Below, piece by piece: positions 22,101-34,665 of a stretch of DNA of 40,058 nucleotides. This DNA comes from Dissophora ornata (lineage: Eukaryota > Mortierellomycota > Mortierellomycetes > Mortierellales > Mortierellaceae), in contig MU616657.1 of the NCBI GenBank assembly GCA_025201705.1, forward strand, positions 1-40,058, read 5' to 3'. Under the pieces are notes generated by a model. The model searched no databases. It had not been told where the DNA came from and saw only the letters and a program-made list of their open reading frames with translations. Position 1 is the first letter of the stretch, and every line of letters starts with the position of its first letter. The translations under genes were made by a program, and so were the position numbers.

Positions 22101-25100
22101 CATGGATGCACTCCAACTCTCAGAAAAGGTCGCTTCGCGCGTCCTAGACAGGAAGCAAGAGTTTGTAAGTCTCGATGCAATAGGCTGAACTTGCCTATCG
22201 ATTCTGGAGAATGCGCAATCTTGACTCAATGCTTAATATACTACGTAGGATGCAAGTTTCATGGGTTATCGAACAATCTGCAGTGCCGACGCGAGTATAG
22301 TCACTGCGAACGATAACACACTCCGCCAGAACTACAAGTGGGACTGCGAGATGGCCTTTTATGATACTCTGCTCTACCGTGGCATCCTCCAATTGACATC
22401 CTCCCCCGACACCAAAGGAACGTTCTCGGATATCAAGGGAGGACTGCAACTGAGACGAGCCTGGAAGGGATACATGCGAATCAAACAAGAGATGGAATCA
22501 ACTAAGGATCGCTGGCAAAAGCTAACAAGCCTGGTTCAATCCAAGAATGAAGGCGATCAAACGCCAACTTCGACCCATTTTGACCAAAATATCAAGGCCC
22601 AGGCGACAGGCGAAGATGATACATCGTCCTCAGCGACGCTTTCTTCGCATTTGACAAAGAATAGTCGTCCTGGTCGACTGACCAAGACTGTGACGATGCC
22701 GATTGCGATCCCTACCACCAGTCCTAATGCTCCTCCACTAGCACCAGGCTCCAAGAAGGCTACTCCACTGTCCACATCACATCCTTCAGAGGGCTCGCGA
22801 TGGTCCATCTTTGGTAAAAGAAGCAGTTGGAGCCGTTCTGCTGCGTCGCTGTCCTCCTCTCCTACAGACGCAGCTGAGTTTCCCCAAGAGAGTACGGGAT
22901 CTACCTTTTTATCGTCCAGTCCCTCGGCTGCCAAGGGCCTTGCTAGTATGCTCCGGGATCAGACCAAAGCTGCGGAGGATATTAAGACCGCGGTCAAGGT
23001 GCTGGAGGATATTGAAGATTATATGCACTACGGAATCGGGCTATTTTATTTCATTCTCTCGGTCGTCCCAAAGTCGTTGCTGCCAGCACTCAGAACCATT
23101 GGTCTGCAGACGAACCACGAGCAGGGGATCAAGAATCTAGAAGCGGTGTTCGCCCGCAAGAATGCTAGAGGTAAAGGAAAATACCGTCATACGAAATGAG
23201 GACTCGTTCACTAAGATATCTCTTTTTTTTTTAACTTGCGGTGAGGCTTTCCTTTTGCGATGTGAATTCTAGCCCCATTTGCGGCGTTGTTCCTGTCGAT
23301 AAACTACCTATTTTTGTCCAGAGGGATGAACGATCCGAGCATTTCTCTTGGAAGGGCAGGCGAAATCGTCGAAATGTGCCTCAAGACATGCCCGTAGGTT
23401 CAACTTAAGAACGATTGCTGCAACCATCTACAAAGAATCTTCAATTTAACAAACAACTCCCTACCCTCCATAGGAACGGTTCGAGTTACCTGTTGATGGC
23501 ATGCCATCACGCCCGCAAGACTGGCAACATTATACCCGCAGCTTTAAATCATATCACTCGTGGCATCCAGACATGTGAGGCTGCAGGCATCCCCTCAATC
23601 AACTATCGTTTCGAACTGGGTCTGACGTTTTTCATCAACCAAGAATTTGACAAAGCGGCTGATATCTTTGAGATCCTATGGAGGCGATTCATCACAACCA
23701 TGCCTCTGAGTGTCGCTGGTATCTCCGCAGGAACATCACCATCAGTAGGTGTTGGTGTTGGTCAAGGAGGGCGAAGGCGAAAAGGTCGTAGCCAGAGCAT
23801 GAGCCAATCATCCAGAAATGACCCTCTCATTGGCAGTGGACCGAGTGCGCCGTTCGACATCGAAGATGACGAAGAGGATGAGTTCGAATTGGCACCATTC
23901 TGTGGACTGTGCCTGATTGCCAGCAAAGTCGTCGTTCGCATAGGACAAGAAGGTTACTTCGAATATGGACGGGATGGATTCGGACATCACACAAGCGACG
24001 GGGCCATGTCACCGACCTCTGGTATTCTGTTTGACAGCGGCTCGGGGAGGATGAATGCTTCGGGATCGGCGACGCCAATGAACCTGCCCAGGCCAGGACC
24101 TGATTTTGATTTGCTGGTGGCAGCACAGGAAGTGTTGGTAATGATGTCTGGCCCAGAGCAGAATGCAACTGTGAGTACCTCAGGAGGAAGCTCGATTTTC
24201 GAGCACTCCAAGGCGGGTTCTAGCCACTCGATTGAAACTAATGGAGGCAAATCGACGCTGCTGAGTACCCCTGCACCGCCACAAGCCGGAAAGGTAAGGG
24301 CCTTGAGACGAGATCAGAAGATGTGCTATATTTCAGCATCATTCTCGATTGCTCACGCATTTTTATATACTCAACCTCACCCTGACTTGTCTAGCTCAAT
24401 CGGTTTAACAAGTTTGCATGGAACCAGTGCCAGAAGAGTCTCCAGCACGGCCGCATCTCTCCATTCTTACCTCTCGTGATCCTCTACCTGCGGCGCGACC
24501 TTGCCTATATGAAACCGGTCCTACTCAGGAAATACCGTACTCTTTTGGAAACCATTTGGAAGGTAATTTGCAGCTTAATTCCGCCTACTTCAAACACTCA
24601 TTTATCTATGAGAACAAATACTCAACACTGCCGGATAATCCAAATTAGTCCGTGCAACAAACGGCTGAAGCGGATACGCAGGCTATCTACCTCTTGCTGA
24701 GCGCCGTTGTCCATCGCCAACTCCTGCCAGATGATGCCACATTTGCATACACAGCCTTGACGGACTGTCTGCTTCTCGAGTCGGCCATTGAGAGCGAAAT
24801 GTGGGTAATTCCCCATTGCCACTACGAGGTACGTAACAACGCCATCAAGGCAACTATACCAGTACATTCGTTGCAAATTGCTGATATTTTTTTTACTGTC
24901 AATAGCTGGGCGAGCTGTTATACAAGAAGCTTCATCTACCTCAGGCAGCCCTGGAGCAATTCCAGTGGATCGTGAAAGGTCCCGGAAAGGAAGCGCGCCC
25001 CGCCAGTATCTTTTATGCTTCCGCATCTTCCATACCTAATCCAAGGTTGTCTGTATTTGGTGGCGGCTACCCTTCTGATACTGTGACGAACATTGTTGAG

Positions 25101-25850
25101 AGTGTTGCTGCTACCCAAGCGGCTCAAGTTGCTACTGTGTCAGGAGCAAGAGTAGGAGGTGGCCACTCAAACTATCCATCTTCGGCGTCTGGTCATCGTC
25201 TAAGTCAACTCTTTCCTACTGGCAGTAGTGCCCTCTTGGGCTCTTCACCTACCCATGTGCCTACGATCACGAACCCGCAGAATCCATTATCGTTCTATAA
25301 CTCGCGGTACAAGAAATTCGAGTTCTCGCAGGCATTGCGGCACAGGAGCTCGGTTTGCGTGGAGCAGATTCAAGCGGAAATCGAAATTTCAGGAACAGGA
25401 AGCGCGCCAGCCAGTCGACGTACTTCCGTGTCTAGAAACGGAAATACAGCCATCCCCGCTTTGGAAGGTGGTATCGGAGCTATCATGAAGGACCCCTTGG
25501 ATGTAAACATGGCTGCAACCGAACCGATTGACGTGAGAGAGCCCCAAGGAGACGCCTCTCGGAAACGCAACTCCGCGCAGTCAGTGGACCTGACGGAGCA
25601 GGCCATTGGAAGCGTAAAATCGGCAAGGGTTTCGACCGAGCCCCTAAGCGATGGGTCTTGCACTTCTATGCTGACAGCGGTCGGTGGCAGCAATAGTATA
25701 CCTGCGACTCGGTCATTGAGCGAGAGTGAGCCCTTCCAACAAGGATGGAGCACCAACACGCTACCGAACATCCTGTCGGATGCGCAGCGAAAGCGGGGCA
25801 GTCTGCAGCAACCGCTTCGATCGTCTCAGTCGACAGACAGCGCCAAGTAA
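19117..25850 (+). CDS. IML2: IML2/TTC39-family TPR-like protein with long disordered N-terminal linker (exons 3-10 of the probable fusion)
   Basis: Exons: 19117-21962, 22045-22164, 22249-23170, 23273-23393, 23474-24293, 24395-24562, 24649-24828, 24906-25850; all phases agree. The conserved part begins near 21836 (LHPALLQEGVTACWNNEFGAALE) and runs to about 25380 (FYNSRYKKFEFSQALRHRS). In between are RELISGQLSEADSELMDAL, CEMAFYDTLLYRGILQL, YGIGLFYFILSVVPKS, KNARAPFAALFLSINYLF and LLRKYRTLLETIWK. These match the Iml2 family (mitochondrial outer membrane and lipid-droplet-associated, implicated in inclusion-body clearance in yeast; TTC39 in animals). Low-complexity inserts interrupt the domain near 22555-22930, 23730-23870 and 24000-24290. 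Exon 3 is disordered, with paired HLRERIER repeats, a Pro/Gln-rich tract and a Gln-rich coil. If separate from the upstream exons, a start at 19074 or inside exon 3 would be needed. IML2 identity confident; gene boundary less so. Confidence 0.82.
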
Positions 25851-26077
25851 TGATGCGAATTTTCAGGCATATTCATATTCACCACAGACAATAAAAACAC
25901 ATTTCATCGATCAGTGACTGGAATTTACAACACACAAGCCACCATTTCTTGTTTTGATTTTTTTTTTTTTTTTTTTATGTACTGCTTATTGCATACACAA
26001 TAAGGGTAGTTCAACGCTCATTCATTTGACATCACCTCCCCTCTCCCTCATTCCTTTTTCCTCACTCGCTACAACAA
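25851..26077. promoter_or_regulatory. IML2 3' end and KRE33 promoter
   Basis: A 227-bp gap between same-strand genes. AATAAA at 25890-25895 is a plausible polyadenylation signal for the IML2-like gene. A T19 run at 25958-25976, about 100 bp before the KRE33 ATG, is the kind of poly(dA:dT) element that excludes nucleosomes upstream of highly expressed housekeeping genes. The 40 bp before the ATG are pyrimidine-rich. Confidence 0.5.
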
Positions 26078-29000
26078 ATGGTGAAGAAGGTTATTGACTC
26101 GCGCATCCACACGCTCATCAAGAATGGTGTGCAGTCCAAGCACCGCACCTTCTTCGTTATTGTCGGAGACAAGGGCAAGGACCAGGTCGTGAACCTGCAC
26201 TGGCTGCTGTCGCAGGCACAGGTCACGGCCCGTCCCTCGGTCTTGTGGTGCTACAAGAAAGATCTCGGCTTCAGTAGTCATCGCAAGAAGAGAGAGGCAA
26301 AGATCAAGCGCGACGTCAAGAGAGGTGTCCGTGAGATCAACGAGGAGGACCCCTTCGAGCTCTTTATCTCTGTCACCAACATCCGATACACCTACTACAA
26401 GGAGACACAAAAGATTCTCGGCAATACCTACGGAATGTGTGTTCTGCAGGATTTCGAGGCATTGACACCTAATATGTTGGCAAGGACGATCGAGACAGTC
26501 GAGGGCGGTGGAATTATCGTGCTCCTGTTGAAGAGCATGTCGTCATTGAAGCAGCTGTACACCATGTCCATGGTATGTCATCCTTCCGTACTCTTGCGAT
26601 TGACGGTTGTAGATCAGTCACTGTCAAGAAGTACGTCACTAACTCGTTTTTTATTCCAAACGGAACTTCAACAATGTGATGGATCTTAGGATGTGCATTC
26701 AAGATACCGCACAGAGTCTCACCACGACGTTGTTGCTCGCTTTAATGAGCGTTTCATTCTCTCGCTTGGAAACTGCCCTTCATGCCTGGTGGTCGACGAC
26801 GAACTCAATGTTCTCCCTATTTCGTTGGGCAAGAACGTGAAGCCCTTGCCGATCAAGACTGGAGAGGACGCCATGACAGATGAGCAGCGGGATTTGATCA
26901 AAATCAAGGAGAGCGTTCAGGACCAGCAACCCATGGGTGCGCTTGTCGGCACAGCTAAGACCAAGGACCAGGCCATTGCTGTCATGAAATTCATTGAAGC
27001 TATCGCTGAAAAGACACTCCGATCAACAGTCACTTTGACGGCTTCTCGAGGTCGTGGTAAATCTGCTGCTCTTGGAATTGCCATGGCCTCGGCTGTTGCT
27101 TACGGATATTCCAACATCTTTGTCACCTCACCAAGCCCTGAGAACTTGAAGACTCTCTTCGAGTTTGTGTTCAAGGGATTTGATGCACTCGGATATGAGG
27201 AGCACATGGATTACGATATCGTCCAATCCACCAACCCAGAATTCAACAACGCCATTGTGCGTGTCAACATCTTCAAGCGTGACCACCGTCAAACAATTCA
27301 GTATATTCAACCCCAGGATGCGCACACCTTGGGTCAAGCAGAATTGGTCGTTATTGATGAGGCTGCTGCTATCCCTTTGCCATTGGTTAAGGCCCTTTTG
27401 GGACCCTATCTGGTGTTCATGGCCTCGACCATCAACGGTTATGAGGGTACCGGACGCTCCCTGTCCTTGAAATTGATTCAGCAGCTCCGTGAGCAGTCGC
27501 GCGGATTCGTTGGCAAGGAGTTGAACGCTACAGAGATGGCCAAGAGTAAGGCGGTAGGAAATGCTACAGGCGCCAGGACTTTGAGGGAGATCGAATTGAA
27601 GGAACCTATCCGTTACGCACCCGAGGATCCTACAGAAAAGTGGCTCAACAAACTGCTCTGCTTGGACGCCACCATTGTCCAGAAAAACATCTCAGGGTGC
27701 CCAGCCAAGGAGGAATGTCAGCTCTTCTATGTCAACCGCGACACTCTCTTCTCTTATCATCCTGTCTCTGAAACGTTCTTGCAGCGCATGATGGCTCTCT
27801 ACGTCGCCAGTCACTACAAGAATACCCCCAACGACTTGCAACTGCTCAGCGATGCTCCCTCTCATCACATGTTTGTTCTTTTGCCACCAATCAAGGAGGG
27901 TGACCGTTCACTCCCTGATCCACTGTGCGTGCTCCAGGTCTGTCTTGAGGGTGAAATCTCAAAGCAAACAGTACTCAACAGCTTGAGCCGCGGTGTGCGT
28001 GCATCAGGGGATTTGATCCCCTGGTTGATCTCGCAGCAGTTCCAGGACGACGACTTCGCTTCATTGTCTGGTGCCCGTGTCGTTCGCATTGCAACCCATC
28101 CAGATTACGTCAAGATGGGATACGGCTCTAGGGCTCTTGAACTGCTCTCTCAGTTCTATGAGGGCCAGTTCTCGATGCTTTCAGAGGATAATGATAAGCC
28201 CGAGTACAGCATGGCACGTGTGGATGATAGCGAACTCGAAGGCGCTACCTTGATGACGGATGATATCAAGATCAGAGATCCTAAAAAGATGCCTCCTCTG
28301 CTATTGAAGTTGAGCGAGAAGAAGGCTGAGAAGCTTCATTGGCTCGGTGTCTCCTACGGCCTTACCGCTCCTCTGCACAAGTAAGTCTTGGTCACCTCAC
28401 ACGCATTTGGGATGCTTTCCAATTAAGCCAGTCGCTAATATACCCTTTGTTTACATTTTCTCAATAGGTTCTGGTCAAAGGCAGGATATGTCCCAGTGTA
28501 CCTTCGCCAAACGCCTAACGATCTGACTGGAGAACATACATGTGTCATGCTCCGTACGCTAGAATCATCCCACACTCAGACCCAGTGTGACCCCATGTGG
28601 TTGTCTTCATTTTCTAAGGACTTCCACCACCGTTTCCAGAGTCTCCTTTCCTTCCAATTCCGCTCCTTCTCTTCAACATTGGCGCTCTCGATCCTCGAGT
28701 CTGCCCGTGCTGCCAAGCAGGGCGGTAGTGACAGCGAAGAAGACGGCAGTAGCTCCGTGGAATCTTTGCTTAAGAAGCTGCATGATGGCCCTATCTCGCG
28801 CGAGTTGGTCGATACGTTATTCACGGCTTACGACTTGAAACGTCTGGAGAGTTATGCAAATCAGCTGTTGGATTACCATGTTATTCTGGACCTGCTTCCT
28901 CAAATTGCCAGCATCTGGTTTGATGGAAGGGTGAACGAATCTGGATTCAAGCTGACGAACATCCAGTCTGCGCTCTTGTTGGCGTTGGGCCTGCAGCGCA

Positions 29001-29684
29001 AGACTATCGACGACTTTGAGGTAAATATGATGATCCTCACACTCAGCCATCGTTTCACACATGTTTTGCCTATATGCTCTAACCACTTAATCCATATATT
29101 ATTTCATTTCTCCGCATTCACAGAAAGAAATCGGCCTCTCGGCGTCACAATTGTTGGCGTTCTTTATCAAAATGATCCGCAAGTTCTCAGATCTTTTCAA
29201 GGAGCAAAAGACACGTGCTTACACCAAAGAAATCGACAACACCCGTGCAGCCATCTCCAACAAAGCTTCCTCGTCTTCCAAGAGTAGCGTCAACGGCAAC
29301 AAGATGAAGCGCGATGTGACCAAGGAGGAACAATGGGATCCCAACACTGAAGATCTCGATGATGAACTTGGAAAGGAAGGACGTGAACGTTTGCGTGAGC
29401 TCCAGAAGGCTTCCCTTGGAGATGTTGAAAAGATGTATGCGATCTCCAAGGACGACTCTGTAGACTGGTCAATGGCGGAGACTCAGATCGATAAGAAGGG
29501 CAAGTCGACGGTGGTGTCGGTCAAAAACCCAGAGTCGACCAAGAAGAGGAATTTGGTAATGGGTGGAACTGCCAATGAGGTCTTGGCCAAAGAAGCTAAG
29601 GATTTTGTGAGGGGAAAGGCGTCAAGACGTGAAGGTGGCGGCGGCGGCAGCCACAAAGCTGGTGCAAAGAGGCGCAAGGTTTAA
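26078..29684 (+). CDS. KRE33: RNA cytidine acetyltransferase (Kre33/NAT10)
   Basis: Nucleolar enzyme that makes N4-acetylcytidine in 18S rRNA and in tRNA-Ser/Leu using acetyl-CoA and ATP, and is needed for 40S subunit biogenesis. Four exons, 26078-26572, 26690-28380, 28468-29020, 29124-29684 (phases 0, 2, 0), give 1,099 aa, close to yeast Kre33 and human NAT10. The N-terminus (VKKVIDSRI, QSKHRTFFVIVGDKGKDQV) is canonical. The helicase-like module has a Walker A at about 286-294 (GRGKSAALG, the same numbering as NAT10) and a Walker-B-like DEAAAIPLPLV. The GNAT domain holds VRIATHPDYVKMGYGSRALE (about 630-649). FWSKAGYVPVYLRQTPND spans the 28380/28468 junction and confirms the splice. The C-terminus ends in a Lys/Arg-rich, Gly-containing tail (KRRKV), a likely nuclear/nucleolar signal. 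All key motifs appear intact. Confidence 0.97.
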
Positions 29685-30257
29685 CTGCACTCACTTCTCC
29701 CTATAATCGTACATCAGTTTAGTCTCTTCTTTTTGCATCATTAAACCAAGCACAATTTGCATTTTTTCAGACATTGGACATTAATGTCCGTGCCTAACCT
29801 TTTTTTCATTGGCTAATGGGACGCGTTGTTTACAGTAACTCGAAATATTAATAAGGGGAAGGACACAAAGAGCATCTCCTTGCTGCAACGTTTTCTCTTT
29901 GTCGGGAGCTTTTTTCATTCCTTGAAGAAGAGGGGTTTAGGAGTAACAACGGACATGTGCCTTTTTTCCCATCCAGGCCTTTTGTCCGTGCATTAATGAG
30001 CTTTATTTATATGACCCTTCTATACGTTGTAGTTGTTGCCGCTTTGTCAAAAAGTCTGAAACAAATACATGTTCCACGTCTTTTGCTCCTTCCTTCCGAC
30101 CTTGTCCCCTTCTATATCTTTCCATATTTGTCCTGGCCATTGCATACATGCACAATGGATTGGGTAATACTCTGCTGGCCATTTCCGGTGTGTTTTCCGC
30201 CCATTTCCTTCACAGTCCCAGCTGCTACGATTCTTTTGTTCGCGTCTTATATTTTGT
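29685..30257. other. Region between KRE33 and the convergent Ato gene
   Basis: Holds the 3' UTRs of two convergent genes. An ORF at 29957-30451 has no recognisable domain and overlaps the Ato 3' exon, so it is not called. Nothing else stands out. Confidence 0.5.
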
Positions 30258-31289
30258 TTACTCCGAATGAGGATGCGCCAACGAACCGGTCGGCAACTTC
30301 ACAAAAGTATTGCTTGCATCATACAATCCAGCCGCCGCGTTGTACCAGGCCAAAAATGCAGTCACCAATCCCAAGGCGCCACCGATCTTCGTCACCAAGT
30401 TGCCTGCGGACAAATGCGACAAATGGGCCGACGACAACACGAAGAAGGTGATAGTCAGAATGAAAAACATGGAGGACAAGGTCATGGTCGAACGAACAGT
30501 CGCGATCCAGAGCATGAAAGTAAAGATTCCCCAACCCAACAAGAAGATCCCAAGGGCGTTGTCGAGGGTGTGGTCGGGCGCGTTCGCGTAAGCCGGGACG
30601 ATACCGAAACCGGGGATAAGGATTGCGGCATAGGAGAGCCAGAACGCGCCATAGGAGCTAAATGTTCATATGCAGGATTAATGAAGCAAGACGTTAATAA
30701 AATGAGAAAATAGAAAAATAGAAAAGGGACGGGGGAATATGCCCAAGTAAGGAGTCATTCGTGCAGCGTGAAATAGGACCCCTCGAGGGTCAAATAGACT
30801 ATGCGACTCCCTGACACACCAATGGAGATATCAAGATGTTTTAACTTACGTGAAGGCAGTGGCACCAAAGTTGTTGCCAACCTTGAACTCCCACATGCCA
30901 GCAAGGATCTGAGTAAGACCTCCGTAGAACAAAGCAAGGCCTGTCACGACCGTAACAGGCCCACCTGAAGGAACACCTGCGCCCAGGTTAAAGAGTGACA
31001 GGACGACTAGAACGATGATAGAGAGCAAACATGCAGAAGATGCGTTTAGTTTGAGATCGTGCTGCGAAATACCTTAAACGGAATAAACGTAATTGCACAA
31101 CATGCGCAAAAAAAAATGCGACGATCACGATGGAGAAGGGCTATATGTGATTGTGTGCGATGGGGAAGATATGGGAAAGACTTTACATGTCGTCAAGGCG
31201 AATGCAGAAAGGCCCAGGGGACCAGGGTTAATTTTGACAGGAACCGGGACTGCGGGGTGGTTGCCCTTCAAGTCTTCGATGTGCGACAT
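30258..31289 (-). CDS. GPR1/FUN34/YaaH family acetate transporter (Ato-like)
   Basis: Six-TM plasma-membrane protein of the acetate uptake family (yeast Ady2/Ato1, Y. lipolytica Gpr1, E. coli SatP), importing acetate/succinate or exporting ammonium. Three minus-strand exons: 31187-31289 (ATG at 31289), 30850-31006, 30258-30657, joined in phases 1 and 2, total 219 aa. The signature NPGPLGL (21-27, usual form NPAPLGL) is followed by SAFALTTFVLSLFNLGAG, GLALFYGGLTQILAGMWEFK, NNFGATAFTSYGAFWLSYAA and LGWGIFTFMLW. The junctions ALTT|F and AFT|S restore the family sequence exactly. The N-tail is short (20 residues) compared with yeast Ato proteins. It is convergent with KRE33 and divergent, at 3.6 kb, from the MFS pair. 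Transporter family certain; substrate inferred from family. Confidence 0.92.
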
Positions 31290-33473
31290 GATGTAAGAGA
31301 GATGGGTCTGCTGAAGAGAATGGATTAAGATCGAATGAAACTAAGATGTGATGGCAGTGTCAGGAAGTGTTGAATACAGAGAGGATGAAAGTGCAGGATT
31401 GGGCAGAAGGGATTTTATACAAAAAGCAGCGCAAGCTATGACAGGAAAGGGGACCATCAAACAACGACATGCAAGGTGGGGACTGAAGAACGGTTCTCCA
31501 GCAAGACCACATTTACAAAAGTCGGTGGGAGTAACACTTGGTAATGCTGTATCCGTCTCCATGGGTGCAAATGTCCTGCAGCTCAAGGCCGCTATGAAAT
31601 GACTTTAAAACAAAAAATATGCATGGTTAGAAACACCTTTTTGTTCGACAATCCGTTGGGTCGATAAGTGTCGTTAGTTATTTTCTCGCGGAGGCATTTT
31701 GTTCTCTTACCTGCACCCTTTTCTCTGTCTTGGTTTGGACTTGGTCGACTGTGCTGAACCGAACGGTCAAGAAGCGGATCATGAGCAAAGCACAAAGGAA
31801 AGTTTACTTCTGGTGCAATCTGGAGTCTAGGCACGATGTTCAATTGAGAAAGGGGGAAAAGTGACAATTGCTAAACAGCAGCAGCAGCATAATGATGGAG
31901 ACAAAGCAATGTACAAGAGCAGTTGAAGAGACCCGGGGAGGTTTGTGTGGGGGTGCCAGATGAGAGCAGCAACGTAATGGAAATCAAGGATCGAGAGAAA
32001 ATAAATAGAAACGCGGGGTTTGGAGGTGATATCAACTTGAACAAAATAACGAGGTTGATATTCGTGTCAAAGGAGTTGACAAACTTGTTCTGGAACCAGC
32101 AAAAAAGTCGCTTCCGTGCCTAGCAGCACTCGCAACAGTCATCCTTGGGGTCCCTTTCTCTTATATGCCATTTTTTGAACAGGGTTTTCCTCGGCCTCCG
32201 TGATTTGATCGAAGATCGGCTATCTGACCCATACCTTTGGTTCATTTTCTTATTGTTTTTCGCATCGTTTTTTTTTCGCGTTCCTAGCCTCTCAAGAGCC
32301 ACAGCAATCAGCGACAAGCTGGTCAAGGCCGTGTCACCGTCGTATTCTTTCAGTCACACGTATCGCTCATTGGGGTGCCTTCGCAATGCCCCTTGCAAAT
32401 ATTTTTGAGTTGCATGTCTGGTTGAGGAAAACGCTCAAAGGTGGAGCCGTGATGCCGACGGGGAGATAGAGAGAAATGCGGGAAAATACGAAAGAGGGAC
32501 TAAGAGAATATAGCGATGCCTGATCTCCGCGGAATCTCTTCGAAGTGAAGACAAGTACAGTACAAGTTCGCAATGCTAACTACCCTTCCGATCAGGAACA
32601 AAAACAATGCTCCTCTGCTCCTCTGCTCCTCTGATCTTGCAAGTTTCCTCAAAGAATATATGATCAATATTGTTCAATGTCATCAAAACCACAGGCAGAA
32701 CTCCTCTTGCAGTTGGTTATTGGAAATATCCTGTGATTCTTTTCCAGATCAACGCTCGCCTCGCCATGTCACATCCATTTATCGCCGCCCTTATGTTATT
32801 ATCCGGAATGGAGAAGGGTCCAGCATGCAAGGGCGCTCACTAACTCTACATAGAGTTTCGGAAGATCCCAACTTGTCACCTCTCAGCTGATCGGCCAAAG
32901 CAAATAAACAAAGTAGGTTATTAGGAAGACGACGTGCGCATTTTAACTTCAAATTCTGCTGACTTGAAGAGCAACTCAACCCTCATCTTCGGCATATTTG
33001 TCAAGAAAATAAAATCGAGAAACGTTTGAAAAGAAGAGTAGCTTATGAATGGAATATACTTAGTCCAACAAAAGCCTTAGCACTGCCCTTAGGGTTAGCG
33101 AGAACGCACGATTCGGAGAAGTCTTTCTGAAGCACAATAACTTGAGCAATAAAGCACAAATGCTTTCAAGTTATAGTTCTGCGGGATAGAGAACTCTGAG
33201 TTGCTCTTACAGTTTAAGGGTCCAGAAGAAGGAGGGTGATTCAGGTGCAATAACGGTTTTTTTTATCACTTATGTTAGTAGATGGGGCGCGCGACCCAGA
33301 CGGAAGACCACGATGGCGATGCCCACGCCAGTACTGGCGCCGCCTCTCCGTTTAGTTTTAGTCTGAACTCGCGTCTGTAAGACGACGAGAGGTAACTCTG
33401 CCTATCTGCCATAAAAGGAAGGCGAGCACAAGGTAATGGCTCACAGTAGATTTGCAAAAAAAAAACATGCGGG

Positions 33474-33474
33474 C

Positions 33475-33505
<31 letters not shown>
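33474..33505. repeat. CAGA/GACA tetranucleotide microsatellite, 8 copies
   Basis: A perfect run of eight CAGA units immediately upstream of the 74-bp tandem duplication. It is non-coding and likely length-polymorphic. Confidence 0.95.
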
Positions 33506-33526
33506 TTGCGGCCTAACGGCGATAGT

Positions 33527-33694
33527 GGAGGTCAGGGGGAAGACAAAAAATGCGTTCGATCAACCAATGAACCTCGTCCTTATTGTGGATTCCGAAGGCT
33601 GGAGGACAGGGTGAAGATAAAAAATGTGTTCGTGCGACCAATGAACCTTGTTCCCTGTTGATGTCGCTGGTCCTTGTTGTGGATTCCGAAGGCT
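33527..33694. repeat. Two-copy imperfect tandem duplication
   Basis: Unit 1 (33527-33600, 74 bp) and unit 2 (33601-33694, 94 bp) both begin GGAGG(T/A)CAGG and end GTGGATTCCGAAGGCT. Both contain a similar AAAAAATG(C/T)GTTCG and ACCAATGAACCT(C/T)GT core. Unit 2 carries an extra 20 bp before the shared end. The substitutions show this is not a very recent duplication. Confidence 0.85.
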
Positions 33695-34575
33695 GCTAGT
33701 ACAAGAACACGGACCTAACCCTCCTCTCCACATCGAAAGCTTCCTCCCCCCCCCACAGAAAGCTGTCAACAGAGCCGGTGAGCTACACTACAGTTGGCAA
33801 TCCGATGTTTTTGTTTTGGGGTAGAATAGAGAGCTGCCAGAGAACAACTTGTATAACTTGACAGAGAGAAAAAAAAAGTCCTGGTAGCCGCCGTTGACGC
33901 CACACTTCCAGCGTGGGTATACAATTAAAAAATGTGGATTGAATAACTTCTATCGCCATCGAAGGCGACCAATGGGAAGCCGACCCCAGCTCCTCGATCC
34001 AAAACTAAGATATGAATGACACATTGACCGAGGTATCACTCTAGGTCGCGGTAAATGTAAAGAGGTACAATAGCCTTATTGAACGACGGTAGTTCTCGCC
34101 TGATATCTCTGGCGATCTGCTCTCCTCAAAGTCTCTTTTTACAGATTTTCTGGTTACCAAACACTACCCCAGGATCGCTCGCTAGTCCGATTGGGGCGAT
34201 GAACGAACTATAGTGTATACCATAGAATAGCATATTTGTACAAGATTACCATGTGACACATCCGCTACCAAGGGAACCCAGGTTTTCAATTCCTCTACGG
34301 CTAGACGAAGGATGTAATGTGCACATGTGTACAGTGCTGTACGTGATATGGTTACTCTTCCTTCATTTGCCGGGTCAACGCTTGTGGGTGAACAGTCAGC
34401 ATGAACTGCCGTAAAATGTAAAATGACAGCCACCGGAAGGGAATTTGGCGGATTGTTGACGATTTACAATAGAAGTGGTGTGGAGCTAAAGCAAAATAAA
34501 CAAAGTTCGAGTAAAGGTATAGCCGCTCCTCGCATATGACCCATTGCAACTCTCTTTTCCCCAATCAACGCCCTT

Positions 34576-34623
34576 CGTCGCGCTATTAGTCAACTACCGT
34601 TTGACGTCGTGCTATTAGTCAAT
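34576..34623. promoter_or_regulatory. Duplicated site containing TTAGTCA (Yap-type element) upstream of the first MFS gene
   Basis: Two 19-bp direct copies, 34576-34594 and 34605-34623, read CGTCG(C/T)GCTATTAGTCAA(C/T), with starts 29 bp apart. Each contains TTAGTCA (34586-34592 and 34615-34621), the AP-1/Yap1 response element of fungi. They lie 45-90 bp upstream of a strong TATA box, a normal upstream activating position. Binding by a Yap- or Gcn4-type bZIP is inference. Confidence 0.55.
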
Positions 34624-34665
34624 CTACTGACATTGGACCGCACCCCTGTAACCATCGCCAGGGGG

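Larger units (their letters stand above)
31290..34575. other. Gene-poor intergenic interval
   Basis: About 3.3 kb between divergent genes, with no supported coding region. Candidate ORFs (31341-31586, 31592-31867, 32145-32408, 32573-32890, 34182-34433) are short, often start at non-ATG codons and show no domain. The interval contains a GACA microsatellite (33474-33505), a two-copy 74/94-bp tandem duplication (33527-33694) and a C9 run near 33748. The remainder looks like ordinary non-coding DNA. Confidence 0.55.

Noticed and set aside
29957..30451. 164-codon plus ORF rich in Phe/Pro/Ser
   Set aside because: It overlaps the last exon of the clearly conserved Ato-like gene on the opposite strand and shows no domain.
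30267..30713. 148-codon plus ORF across the Ato 3' exon
   Set aside because: It is the antisense shadow of a conserved transmembrane coding exon.
33474..33505. Regular tetranucleotide repeat considered as a CRISPR-like or protein-coding repeat
   Set aside because: It has no spacers, is in a eukaryotic genome and is a perfect microsatellite.
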